64,000 bases of DNA from Siphlonurus alternatus. Lineage: Eukaryota > Arthropoda > Insecta > Ephemeroptera > Siphlonuridae. A program made the position numbers and the translations under genes. Below are positions 38,461 to 52,400 of this stretch, one piece after another (the first letter of the stretch is position 1; every line of letters begins with the position of its first letter). Below the pieces are notes generated by a model. The model had not been told where the DNA came from. It saw only the letters and a list, made by a program, of their open reading frames with translations, and did no database searches. Location: positions 10,231,971-10,295,970 of the forward strand of contig OX463785.1 in NCBI GenBank assembly GCA_949825025.1. The letters are read 5' to 3'.

Positions 38461-38784
38461 TTTTTTAAAGTCTTCTATAATGGAGCTAACAACGCGTAAT
38501 AATGTACTGTAAAAAAAAAAAAAATAGGAAGCCGTATAAAATGGCAATCAAGCTCTATACAATATATGGTTTTAATTAGCTTTTTATACTACATTAAATA
38601 TAGCATAAAATTATAATTGAGTTTAAAAAAAAATGAAATTCATGAACCTATAATATTATTAATGATATATTATATAGTACTTTTCATATTATATTGTTAT
38701 TTTATTTTTAAGAACCAGGAGAATTTTTAATATAATTATAAAAAAAAATTACAAAGTCCGTATTAAACGAAATAATTTTTATAT

Positions 38785-39238
38785 TGGGCTTACGGGGCGT
38801 CATTTTTTTATTGTCTTAATCGAAAAAGGAGGTTAAAAATTATCCCTTTGAATTTTTTGCGATTTTATTTAACACTTCATCAAAATAGAGATTGAAAGAG
38901 ATCACGTGACCGGGAGGCTCCATCCGCAACGCCTATGACGTCATTACATTCTTTGGGTCATCTATATAACACTTTTAAAAAATTATTGCATTGTTACTTG
39001 TTTATTAAAAATTATCAGTTGTTTTCATAGCAACGTGGTTATTTAGAAGCATTATATAGTTGACCCAAAGAATGTAATGACGTCATAGGCCTGTATGATG
39101 GAGCCTCCAGGTCACGAGACATTTTTAATCTCCATTTTAGGTATGATGCAGTGCTAAAAAAAAATCGCAAAAAAATCTAAGGGATATTTTTCGACCTCCT
39201 CTTTCGATTAAAAAAAAAATACACCCCGTAAGCCCATT
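38785..39238. repeat. Large palindromic element, second copy of the 11507-11974 family
   Basis: Same arms and the same TATGACGTCATTACATTCTT core in both arms. Confidence 0.85.
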
Positions 39239-39565
39239 ACTACACACAATTTTTCCTTGTGATCTAACTACAATTGTTTGTATGATAACTACTATATATA
39301 CAAGGAAAACTTATATGTAAAATTATATCACATATGATATGAAATTACAGATTGATCTTGAACTTAAACCCAACAGTAAAAATATAACAAAAAAATGCAC
39401 TGAAGCATTCAGTTACCTTAAAATATTTGAAGGGGGGATATTAAAAACGAATAAAAATTTCTATTTTCACTACTTGCGCTCTTTAAATTTTGACTTGATT
39501 TACCATGACGAGAGGTTATAATGTTATAGACTGTTATAATAAAAAGTGTGTTTACTTTTAATGCA

Positions 39566-39719
39566 GCTGAGGTCTACTACGTCGCACTGTCCATCGGCCT
39601 CAGCTCTCTCTCCATTGTTGGAATCTCACGCAGAGAAATCTGCAACAATGACTTGCTGCTTCATTGTCAGCAAGAATTAACTAATCAAAGCCATCTGGTG
39701 ACCAGGGAAGCAGAGGTCA
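39566..39719 (+). other. Orphan exon-like segment of unknown identity
   Basis: An acceptor-like TTTAATGCAG precedes an open stretch encoding EVYYVALSIGLSSLSIVGIS followed by a cysteine-containing segment (EICNNDLLLHCQQEL), and GAG|GTCAAA follows. The first 20 residues are hydrophobic enough for a membrane or signal segment. Its composition is clearly less AT-rich than its neighbours. A second plus frame is also partly open. I do not recognise the family and find no joining exon with matching phase. Confidence 0.3.
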
Positions 39720-40464
39720 AAATTTTTCTAATCAAATCCTAAGTGGATACTTTTACTAAAATTACTCACTAACCTTCCGAAATCCTAAAATATAATGCAG
39801 TTTCATGGGCTCAATTGAAAAAGGGTGTTGGTCACGGCACTTTAATCCATCCTAGCAGTTACCTGTGACTGAGGGAAATGTGGAAACCTTATTCAGGATA
39901 AAAATTAAAAAAAAAAAAACATAGCTTTCGTCTATATGAACTGAAAGTACTTTGGTCCAAAGCCAGGAGAACCGAATAGGGATCAGTATTATATTTGTGA
40001 CATTGCAGATTTATACTTGTCAATTTCATACAATGTGTAGAAAGTTATCAAATTACATTACAATTTAATTATTACGCATGATAAATTAAATTTATATTTC
40101 ACATTTTCGTATAGATTTAATTTAATTGTTATCGTTTACTAAGATCCTATAAATCAATAATTTATTTACAAATTTTTTAATATATATATTTTTTTTTAAT
40201 GTGGACATATTCAACTCTTCTTTATGTCAATTTCGGACCAATCTGATGAATGCTCTGTTTTAAGGTTTTAAGCATTTTTTTTTGTTTTTTTTTTGCTATT
40301 TATTGTACATGACTATTATTTTACTGTTGTTTTTTTTTTCCTTTATATTTATATTATAGTTATTTTTATTGGTACTATTATTTTGTGTTTTTTTTTTTGT
40401 ATGTTGTGTTATTGACTTTATTATATTTGGTCATTGGTTCTGTAGCTGTTGCCGAATAAATAAG

Positions 40465-40591
<127 letters not shown>

Positions 40592-41904
40592 ATTTTAATA
40601 TTATATTTTAGAAAAAATTTATTTGTATTATAAAAAATAAAACAAATTATTAAATATATATAATATTCGTAAATAATATATAAAAATTACTTCATTAATA
40701 TAAAAAATATTATTCAAAATAGATTCATATTTTATTAATATTTTAAATTTTTTTTAACAATATGGACATTTTTTAATTAAAGCCACGCCCCCTTTTTGGA
40801 CTTCATATTCTCACGATCTCCGTCAACAGGAAAAGAAATGCGAGCGCCGGATGGACTGGTCTAGTTATATTGCAATTATTTCTCGCAGTTAAAAATAAAA
40901 AATATCATAAAAACGGTGAATAAATTGTATTCAAATGTAGAGCAGGGAACGGAAGAGAAATGGAGCATTTCTAAATGTTAGAATATTGTTATAATTCGTG
41001 TGTGAAATTCTGAATAACATTATTATCATCAAACTATGTGAAACATAATATAACTGCATGCATAATATTATGTTAAATTTTAATTATAATGATGTTTGTT
41101 TTTATTTTCTCTTATTTGCTAGGATGAATGTATTATAATATCACATACTTTGTATTATTATGGTGCTGCTTTTGCCGTGTATTATATCCTTTTCACCTTA
41201 ATTGCTTTGGTCATAATATATGTATGCTGTTTATGTACTTGGATGAATAAAAAATATACTATATTATATAAATAAAAGTTTGTAATATTTACCATTTTTA
41301 CGCACTATTAAAAATTAAATATACATTATTGCTGACAGAACAATTACAATGTTTAACATGACTATAGTGAGTTTTTTATATAAATAAAAAAAAATTCATG
41401 CTTGGGAATATCACGTGATCAAATAATGGAAATTTATGCTTAATGGTGCATTTTTTTATTTTACTATTTTAGTAGTTTATACAAGGTCAGTGCATATATA
41501 ATGAAGAATTTGTGTAGTTATCTTGATATTTTTTTGCAAAGTAATTTCAACACCTCTTTATCACACCATTTTTTATATATATATACTTATAATATATATT
41601 ATTTAATACTACATTGATTAAATAATTAACAAATAGAAAATATCTCAGACTGTATCAGGGTTTGTAGCGAAGAGAAAGAGATGCTCTTAATTATTCCGTT
41701 GCTGCTCTACGCTTAAACTAAATAAGATTACATTATATTTATATTAAAAGAAAGCATAGTATTAAAATTTAAAAGTTATAATATTAATTTCAAAATTTAA
41801 TTTAAATATTTGTTATGATGAGAATTTTTTTTTTTAATTTTATTTATTTTTTTAAATTCCATTTTTAATTTTTAACATACAAATTTAAAAATGGTAAATG
41901 TTAA

Positions 41905-42236
41905 ATGTCAATGGAACAAATATTTATTGCAAAGAGCAAAAATGCAGATACTATATTTATGATGATGATTTTACTGTTAAGAACACCCACTATTGCATCT
42001 GGGGTGATTAATGGCATCCTTCATAAACTAAAGACCATCATGATTCAGGTTTCCATAGTGCCTTTAGTCACAGCTAGGCAAGTGCTGAGTGGCTTGCTAC
42101 ATAGACTTATCTCACTGTGTGGTTTGGAAGGAACCGACAAAAATGCTAGATCGAGTCCATGAAGAGCTGCGTAGACAGTTTTTTGTGACCTAGGATATGC
42201 ACAGAGGGTTCAGTTGAAAAAGAGAATGCACAATAA
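41905..42236. other. Unidentified moderately GC-richer block
   Basis: An 85-codon plus-strand frame (41905-42162) spans a block whose composition differs from the flanking A/T-rich DNA. The translation has no motif I recognise. It may be a decayed transposon or noncoding transcript fragment. Confidence 0.2.
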
Positions 42237-42770
42237 ATATATAATAATGTTTATATAATAAACCTAGTGGTTACACCCATGTAAATATGTGCTGCATTTT
42301 TAGGTAATAACTTCTTAACCTTGTATAATATTATGTTTTTAAAAGTTTTCCGAAATCTATATATACGAGGAAAAAAATTGAAGCAAAGAATAATATTAAT
42401 TACGGGTAGATATATTACACGATACAATTTTGTACATAATTTCTTTTTACATCTCCATATAAACAAATCGAGTTTTCTTGTTTATAAGAAAAATTTATAT
42501 GCAAAATAATTGCACACGATACAATTTTACTGCATGTTTTGCATATAATTTTTATTTACAATAGAATCTCATATACAGTTGAAAATCTCTTATATAGGAA
42601 TTAATTAATATAAAATTTATGTATTAGTTACCATCTCATGAAAAATAATATCCTATAGTATTTAGCAGAAGTCATAGAATGTAATTTGGAAATGTCATAT
42701 ATACGTATTATGTAAAATATGCTCCAAAGCAAACTCCCTTCAGAAGTCTATAATATATTACATTATCTGT

Positions 42771-43091
42771 AATGGACAATTTGCATGACATTTTTTTATT
42801 GCAGAAATGGATAGAGGGTGCAAAGTTATGCCACTCTGAATTTTTCCAGATTTTTTAGAGACCGGGAACTATTTTTAAAAAATTATTGAAAGTCGATTTT
42901 ATGACGTCACGAGGAGTCTGTCCTTAAGAAAAGGATAGGCGCTAAACGCCCGTGACGTCATAAAACTGACTTTCAATAATTTTTTAAAAATAGTTCCCAC
43001 TCTCAAACAAATCTGGAAAAATTCAGAGTAGCATAATTTGGTACCCTCTATCCATTTCTGCAATAAAAAAATGTCATGCAAATTGTCCATT
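42771..43091. repeat. Full-length palindromic element, AATGGACAATTTGC family
   Basis: Arms AATGGACAATTTGCATGACA, GATAGAGGGTGCAAAG and TTATGACGTCACGAGG are inverted with high fidelity. Confidence 0.88.
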
Positions 43092-44036
43092 GCGACAGTT
43101 TAATTTTATATATTATATAAGTTTATTAATTTATTATTTAAAATAATAACCAAAAGCCATGTTAAACAATCATAATAAAATGAAATATTAAACAATTAAT
43201 TATTACATTATTTTAATTATCTATTAGTTTAATTATTTAGTATCTTGGCACACAAGTTATAAGACAATGGTAATAATTATAACGTTGGTTTAATCAGTTC
43301 CGATTCCCACAATTGTATGAACAATGTCTTTTGTGTAAAAACATGTAAACAATTAGTAAGTCAACGACACTAGCTAGCCATGTTCCCCCACATTACACGT
43401 GTATCTAAATGACCATTTGTTTTCATGTTGTTTAATTTGTTTTATAATTAAAAATATCTAGAGAGGAAGAATTTTAAATGTTTTTATGTTATATCAAGCC
43501 AGGATACCTGATATTGTTATTTTAAAAGCATTGTATTCAATTTATTAAAACGTTAAGTTATTTTCTTTTACAGTAATTAATATAATAATTATTATATATT
43601 CTAATATGAATTGCAATTCATTTTTTGTAGTGTAATATGAAACTAAAAATAATAGTTACCACTATAATTTAATTACAACATTATTATTACAAGTGTTTAT
43701 ATGATATTTTAATTCATGAATAAAATTACTATTTTTTTTCTTACCGTTAATTTTTCTTTGTAAAATACTGCAATATTTCTTGTGTTTATTTAATATTATC
43801 AATTGACTATCAAATTTGCAACGCACTATTTTTCTTATATAAAACATTCTGTTAAAATTTATGATTGGCAATTAAAGTTCTAAGATCAAAATATAGCAAG
43901 CTAAAGGCAAACTATGCTATCATATATAGTTAAATAATATATCTAATAAAAGTGAAAACTCCCACAATAGTTTATTTTCTCCTTATTTGATTAAGAGTTT
44001 GTTTTAAATAATAATTGCGGCTATTTAAAGAACTTC

Positions 44037-44227
44037 TCAAATTATTTTGATAATCCTTCCGGAAGTAGCCGGAAGCGTGGAATCTGCAGCTTTTTTGTTT
44101 GTAATTTAGTTCTGAAACTTTATAGAGTGTTTTGCAGTAGAAGTACTGACCTATATGTGAAATTGCAACGCTGAAATACTTTAAACTTCCGGCTACTTCC
44201 GGAGGGCTTGTCACCTAAATTTGACTG
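44037..44227. mobile_element. Degenerate copy of the CAGTCAAATT MITE
   Basis: Inner arms CCGGAAGTAGCCGGAAG and CTTCCGGCTACTTCCGG and the right end AATTTGACTG-TA are conserved; the left terminus has decayed. Confidence 0.7.
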
Positions 44228-45044
44228 TATTCTGTATTAATATTATTGTGTACATGTACTGCATATAAGTAACTTGTATTTTTTTATAACTGACTACAAG
44301 ATTTTTACAAGTGTACGTAAGGATTTAATGACTACAAGCTGCCACAATTAATTGGGTGAAGTCATTTTTAAAAGAATGCTTGTTTTTAGTTTTTATTTTG
44401 TATATAAATTTTCCAGTCTGAAAAATGGTTAAAAAAAAAATAGTCTTAATTCTTTGTGAATTCCTGATCCCCCTAATGCAGTATAATTATACTGCAAAAA
44501 TTCTTGCTCATTGAATTATGATAAGACTAACAAAATATTATTTAAAAAATGAATTACAAATGCAAGTAATGATATTTAATTTATATAATTATCTTATTTT
44601 AAATTCTATCAGTAAGTGCACTAACAAATTAAAAACTGACATTATTTCAAACTTTGTGCAAATCTCACAAAGGAAACAAAAAAAATATCGTATTCTTGTT
44701 AATAATTAACATAAAAAAGAAGTATTCGCTTGAAAAGTTGTAAGTTGTTATTAACGGTAATGAAGAGTATGGATGTTAACCCAGTATTCGCTTGTAACAG
44801 TTATGAAACAATGATCTCCCACCCATATACTGGTGCCTTCATTACATACCTACATAATGGTATTAATGTTATACTTAAATACGGGCGTCATAGGTGTGTT
44901 TTTGATAATCATTCAACTTTTATTGTATTACGAATATATGTCACAATATATCGCAGAATCAGGAAGTATTTTACTCTAATTATAGCCATTCATTGTGAAA
45001 CACAAAGATGTGACCCCGAGTTGAAATTCATCTTTTATTTGCTC

Positions 45045-45432
45045 TCTCCTTAACTAATTTCATCATATTTTGCACCATTTTAGAGAAAAAAAGAGGGAAA
45101 AATATGAAATTATATCTTCTTTCCTCTTATTGAACATATAACAATGTTAGAAATATTGGGAGCGATTTACGAAGCAGTTAGCCAGGTTTCTAACCACGTT
45201 TAGCTTAACCACGTTTAGCTTAACCACGTTTAACTGTTTTACGTGTTAAACCACCTAGTTAAACGTAGTTAAGCTAAACGTGGTTAGAATCCTCGTTAAC
45301 TGCTTCGTGAATCGCGCCCATTGTCTCCATTTCATCCTCACTTTGAGCGAGGAGACAATAAGATGTGATTTTGAGGTAAAAAGATTATATAGGTTTAGAC
45401 CTGAGGATGAGTTGAAGAAGTAATTTTTCAAC
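45045..45432. repeat. Dispersed repeat, interrupted copy
   Basis: Shares CATATTTTGCACCATTTTAG-like, TTTCATCCTCACTTTGAGC and AAGTAATTTTTCAAC segments, in order, with 54227-54440. Confidence 0.75.
45159..45319. mobile_element. Inverted-repeat element inserted into a dispersed repeat
   Basis: GGAGCGATTTACGAAGCAGT at the left pairs with the right end before GCGCCC; inner arms CCACGTTTAGCTTAA. ATTG flanks both sides, and the interrupted host repeat reads through uninterrupted at 54.3 kb. Confidence 0.8.
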
Positions 45433-46487
45433 AAGGGTAATATAATGTTAAATTTCTGCAAGGTACGTATAACTTGAGACCCATGAATTTTACTCCGACT
45501 TTTAAATGCTGTTTATAGAGGTTTATATTTATTTATAGAGACTTATTATCGTACTAATTGCAATAATATTAATATTATGGATTAATTTTAATATTATGGA
45601 TGCTATTGTTGTTATTGTTGATTGTGTCTTAATTTTCTATTATTTTTTTTTATATTGACGCGCGTAATCCATGTTGTACTTGTATAACCAGTGGTTGAAT
45701 AAAAATGAAATGAAATAACATTTAAAAAAAATACAATGATGTACAATATATATTTATAATTATGTTGAAATATCTTACAGAAAATATACAGAAAAACTTT
45801 TTTTTTTTTAATTTAGATAATAGAACTACATAGTCATGCATGATATATTGACGATTAAAATTAACAGTATAAATAGAAACTGCTAATTTGAAGATTTTGT
45901 TATTCCCCCTCTCTTTCAGTGTTTAAGAATATGAAAAAAAAAATTTCATTTATTTTTCAATTTCTGGGTTTTGTCAACATAATTATTTCAGCATGTTTTA
46001 TTCGGTTTATTGAGATAAAAATAACAATGCTCCAGATATATATATAAAAACGTCACAATTTTTACAATGATTTTTTTATTTATATATTTTTTTTATTATT
46101 TTACATTATTACATTTAAGAAATTCATATAAGAAACATAAATTTGATTCAATACATGTGCCATGGTATATAGCAAGAAAATATACACTAATGGCTGAAAC
46201 AAATCTAAAAATACAATATAATATGCATATATCATATTATATATTAAATAATAAATATATTTTTTAACATTTGTAGCTAATTATTAATTATCAATATTAT
46301 CATGCCAGGCAAAAAGGTCACTCCTCAGGTGGCTTGTGACATTATATTATTAAATTTTCTCAAGAATTGTATTGTATTATTTAATCATCAATAAAATATA
46401 AAATTAATGGTTCTAATATCTCATATTAATAAAAAGTGAATGATACTATGAAAGCTTATTTTTTTGTTTAATTTTATTCAATAAATT

Positions 46488-49400
46488 TTATTTTTTAAGT
46501 TTAAATCCTAAAAAGTTAACAGCTTTCAAAATCCCAACTGCCGGAGTTTGCAAAACATAACCAAAAGTTTTTCCTAGACTTTTCATAAATCCCTCAGATT
46601 TCATCGAATCCTCAATCAGTTCTTGTATTTTACTTTCGTCTTCCTCCGCCTCGTTAATAAGCTCAGATATTTCAGTGTGCAGTTCTCTCTCTTTGCTCTC
46701 AACCTCCTTGGCTTGATCTTCAATCTCTGCAGTCTTCTGCTCCATTTGCTCGAGGATCTGTCGGGACTTTTCATGGTCTACGTTCAGTTTTTGGCATTCT
46801 TCCTTTTGGTCCTCGAGTTCTGATCGTTTACCGGCGATCGAGGCTTCAACTGCCGACATATCGTTCTGCAATTTCTCGGACTCTAATTTAGCTTTTTGAG
46901 CTTCTTTCTCCAAGTTAGCGGCTTCACGTCGTTCCTCGTTTACTAACTGACGACGTTTTAACTCTTCAGCCATAAACTGTAACAAAAAGGAGTGAGAATT
47001 TTAAAATATACAACCCATTTCAATATTGTTTACAATATTAGAGGTAGATAAACTCTAAAACTATCTAAAGAAACATAAAAAAGTCTATAATAATAATAAT
47101 ATATCATGCTTTCATTATTAGTATTTAATGTTTTTTATTACGTACTGAAGGCTTTTAAAAAAATAGTCTATATTCAGCTTATGGTTGACGTCATAAAAGA
47201 CGTTTGGCATAAAGGTATGAGTGATATTAACAGACTGACCTTCACTTCATTAATTCAATACACATCATTACCGATACAATGTAAACAACAAGAAACTTTT
47301 TAAGCCCCCTAAGATACAATCGTCGCCTCGGAAAATTTCCTTTTGTGGCCTTGTTAATCGCACTATGCCCCTTAAGAATAACACAGGACATGGTGATTAA
47401 CAAGGCTGCAAGTGGGAAATTTTCCAAGGTTGCAAGTGTACAATGTACACTTAATTAAAAAATAAATGTACAATTTGGCTATATATTATGCTTATACAAA
47501 GGTTGAATCTGACATTATTATTTTAATGAAATGTATACTATAATGTACACCTCGAGAATTAAGCCTAAAAAATCGATTATAGTCTATATATTATGTTTAT
47601 AATTGTAGCTTCAGTAGGTCAGACAGAAGTCGAGTGGAATTACTTTAAAAAAATTTAATTCATTAAAGCCGGAATTAATGCACGACACAATTTATTTTAT
47701 TTCTTACATATGATTTTTCGTTGTAATATAATTTTATCTCCACACAATTAGGGTAAATGGAGTTCAAGAAAGAAAAATTGTATCAATAAATAGAAAAAAA
47801 TAGTAAATGGTAATTGACTCTTATACCGGACTGTTTCCACTTGTCGATTTTGTTGTAGTACGTCGAGAAACTTGAGCACTGAATTATAATGTTAATAGTT
47901 TTTATTATTATCACTACACTTCAGGTGCACCTGTTTTCTTCATTAGCTTTCGGGAATCATCTGTTCCCTTCCTCGGATGAATCGAGACTGCTAATGAAGA
48001 AAACAGGTGCACGTGAAGAGTAGTGATAATAATAAAAACATTAACATTATAATTCAGTGCTCAAGTTTCTCGACGTACTACAACAAAATCGACGAGTGGA
48101 AACAGTCCGGTAAGATTCAAATACCATTTATTATAATCAACCCTCGTCAGAAAACCTTCTTTAATGTTAGAAAAAATAGTAGCATGTAATACCGACTTAA
48201 GTTACAGGAATATCAATATGATTTCTCAATAAATCACCTGTTCCAGCCGTTGTTCATAGTCCTGCACAAGCGCCTCGTCGCCCACACGTTTCGTGCCGAT
48301 CAGCTGACTGTGAGCTTCCTGACGTGCGTCCTCGTGCAGTGACGTCAGATTGTCCACGTGGCCGCCACGTGTCACCTCCAGCATGACGTCACGGTACCTC
48401 TTCTTGGCCTCGTCTAAACCACGTGACAACACGTCACGTGCCAGCACCTGCAAACGTGGTGTTAAGGTAGAGATAACACCGATCAACTGTTCAACGTACT
48501 CTCCTTTGATTAACATGTAAACCTTAACAAATTCACAAAAATTCTGAAATTTTTTGGGGAGACAGATATTAGTGCCTAAAAGCCATATAAAAAATTTCAA
48601 AACAATTTAACGAGCTGATTTTTTTAAATTATTTTTTTTTTTTTATTTTCAGCATATATGGAGAGACAAACTAAAAACTTAATTTAAAAAATTCGTCTCT
48701 TTAAATTGTTTTGAAACTTTTTCTATATAGCTTTTAGGCACTAATATCTGCCTCTCAAAAAAATTTCAGAATTTTTGTGATTTTGCTAAGGTTTACATGT
48801 TAATCAAAGATTGATGTTGAGTTAGTTACAGGTCCCGATGTAATGTGTGTCTCGGACACGAGTTAACAATAAAACTATCCTGGGCCTGCCGAGACGCCTT
48901 CTCGGGATGTAAGGTGAAGGTAATGGGATAAAGTCTTCCTTGCGGAAGGACGATTGTGAAGGTGACAAACGGCTTTCGCCGTAAGCCGTAATGGCTACTC
49001 TCCAATCCGTCACCGAGAGGGCGAGTGAAAATGAGAGGATTATGAGATTGTACCACTGCCTGGAGAGATGGTTTTTAGATGGAAATAAAGGAAATGATAG
49101 ATTTAAAAGGTAGGAATTAATTTGAAGAATGAAATGTTGTAAGGATTAAAGGAAGACCGGAAAGATTTCAGGAGCGGCACAGAAAAAATGATGTATCAGG
49201 TTCCAGCACGCCTTGAGAAATCCCTACATGTTAATCAAAGGGACCTACGTCGAACAGCTGATCGACGTTATCTCTACCTTAAGAGGGAGAGAAATTTATA
49301 ATTTAAGTAAAGTCCATGCTGAACAAGTTGCCTAACACTCAGGCTAATTTACTCACGTTGAGCAGCGACTGCAGCTCCGGCAGTTGGTTCCCTCTGAAGA

Positions 49401-52400
49401 GTTCGGCGTACTTGGCCATCAGAGGCACCAGCTGACCCGCTGTGACGTCACTTCCACCCACTTTCTTGGTGACCACGCCTCCTTGACCGACCACGTGGGA
49501 CGCCAAAGACTCCACGTGTTCCAAGAACGTCTCGTCGATGTCTGTATTAAAAGTTACAGATTTTTTGTTTGCTTTTTTTATGCTCACTAAACTTTATCAA
49601 TCTAATCGTAAAATCGTAGTGTATTTAAAATATGAGCAGAAAAAATGAAAACTCAACCCCCCTGACTGTTATAAATAAATTAGATTCACCCAGCAGATAT
49701 CGTTAAGGGTAAGATAACACGAACAGTCGATTGTTGGTAGTCCCATTTGATTAACATGTAAACCTTAGCAACCTCATAATAATTCTGATTTTTTTTTGAG
49801 AGACAGTTCTTGGCACCAAAAAAATATGGAAAAAATTTCAAAACTATCGTACGATCCAATTTTTTAAAATTAATTTCTTAGTTCAGGTCTCCATGGGAAA
49901 GCCCTATACTGAAAATTTAAAAAATTCATTTGAAAAAATTGGATCGTCCGATTGTTTTGAAATTTTTTCCATATTTTTTTGGTGCTAAGAACTGTCTCTC
50001 AAAAAAAAATCAGAATTATTATGAGGTTGCTAAGGTTTACATGTTAATCAAATGGGACTACAACAATCGATTGTTCGTGTTACCTTACCCTTAAAGGATA
50101 ATGAGCTGGAGATCATGACTTTTTAGAATAACATTAGGTGCCGTCGATTGAATCGTATTTTATAAACACCTTTATTTTAACGCACGTCAGTGTAACTTAC
50201 CAGCTATTTCTCCGGAGAACTCCTTGCCCATGGCCACCTTCTCCCCAGGATGTGGCATGAGAAAACAGCTGATCCGCTCGAAGCAGCGCTCCAGAGTGTC
50301 CTTGATGGTGCTCATGTCCTCGGTGCCCGTACCGTCCTGGAGAACAATAAATCATGGAGAACGGTCAGTTAATATAATTATTATAATATTATTAATATCA
50401 AAAAATGCAACTTAAATGTTTGCTTACAATACGGTATCAGGTACCTGATATATTACCTGGTCATCGTTGAAAAGATCCTCGAGGTACCCTTCTTCGCCAT
50501 CCAGACCATGTGGGAAATCTTCAGGGTACTCCCAGTCCCTCACGAGGAACATAAGCTCCTGGAAGGGACGAGAGACGGAGCCCCCGGATGCCAAAGTGCC
50601 GTACTCTGCGAAGAACTGTAACCGAAAATATGTATTTAAATGCCATGGCTATAATTTATTTACTTATAAAATCGTGTAGTTTCATGTTTCCCGTTAATAT
50701 TTTTGACAGTGTATCTGTATATTAATGGATTTTTTTTTCTATTTGAGATTTCTGTCATGACTGAGAGAATCGTGGAAATTTCAGCTAGGAGGGTCGTTTA
50801 TTAATGAAGACCATCAGTAAGACGTACACCATGCTTTCAGATTTTAGGTGTGATTTTTTATCAATTATATAAAATTCATTTATTCCAGGAATCAAACTCA
50901 CGATCATCTTATTACAATTCTTATTATTAAATCTTATTATCACAATCTAAACTTTGTGCCCAGGCCCCAGAAACTCAATGGAGGGAAGAGGGTAAATCAG
51001 GTGGTCCCTGTTACCTCGAGGTTGGTGAGCGCCTTCAGGTCGATTCTCTTGGCCACGTTGAAGATCTGCAGACTGCTGAGCAGAGTGGAGAAGGCGAAGA
51101 TGATCGGGTTGTCCTTCATCTCGCTCTCGTCGTCAAACGTGCCCTGAGTGTCCACCAGCAGCACTGCCACCTGGCGGACACAAACGCAACTACAGTGAGC
51201 AAGATCGAACTTAAAATACATATTTTTTTGTGTACTTTTGGTACCCCCCGCCAAAAAAAAAAAAAAAAAAAAATCCTGGCTCAAAAATCTAGCAAATTTA
51301 AATTATATATTAAATAAATTAATAATTAATTAATAAATTAATTAAATATTAGCAATTTTTAATAAAATAATTTACATCAAGTGATCAAAGTGGCACGAAC
51401 AATTTGTAATATATATATTACGACATAATACTATACAAACACTGAGGTCCTGTACTACTGAGGATCACGTTGCACATCTGCAAAGAGGTAAAAGTCCGAT
51501 ACAAATATTTTTTCAATAGAATAATAATATTACAGATCTTTATAGTTTATGTGCTTAGATTCGACTGCGCGAGGCGAACGTCTTTTGCCTAACTTGCCTT
51601 TTATCCCATCCAGACATACGGCTAGACATGATGCCATGTCTCGAAGCTAGGCACCATGGAGTCTACAGGTAATCCAAATGTAAGATCTGTTAAACTGTAA
51701 TAATATTTAATTAAAAAAATATCTCAAATAAGACTGCAAATTTGAACGGGAAAACTCCCCCTCCCCCTAACAATGTCGTTGATGAGGTGGACTCACATCT
51801 CCGACAAGGAAGGTCTCTGGCCAGGCCACGATCCCCCGCGTGCTCCTCTGCAGACCAAACTTCCACTCAAAGCCGTCCTCTAGTCCGCCCTCGAGCCACC
51901 GACGCTTGTCCTGCACGGCAGTCGAGGGTTCATTAGGAGAAGTTAAATAACATGCAACAATTAAAAATTTGTGTATTTATGAAATTCTGAATTTATATAT
52001 ATTTTTAAATGGAGTTTTTTAATTTTTAAATTTCTCTTGAGTATAGCCTTAAAGTATATAAGTTAATATCAGGGGTCACATAATTAAGGATCCAGCATGC
52101 AGTAGTTCACAATATAAATTTATCATTTATTTAGACTATACGACATCCACTCGCCTGCAAAGGTAAAACCTGGTGTGCTTCTTAATTTCCAGAGGTCAGT
52201 AAAGGTCATATTTAATTGAAAAAAAATATATATAATAGATTACAAATAAATGTTTATTTTTTTACTTATTTTGTATATTAGGTTGCAATTTTATTTGTTA
52301 TAATGGCATTTTAATAAGATTGATGCATTTCAAATTATATCAGTATATTAATTATTATGTATATAATATATATAATTAAATAAAAATAAATTAATTTATA

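Noticed and set aside
48822..49056. Overlapping minus-strand frames in the nested insert
   Set aside because: Two overlapping frames of similar length without any recognisable domain, inside an insertion with a target duplication; no reason to call a gene.
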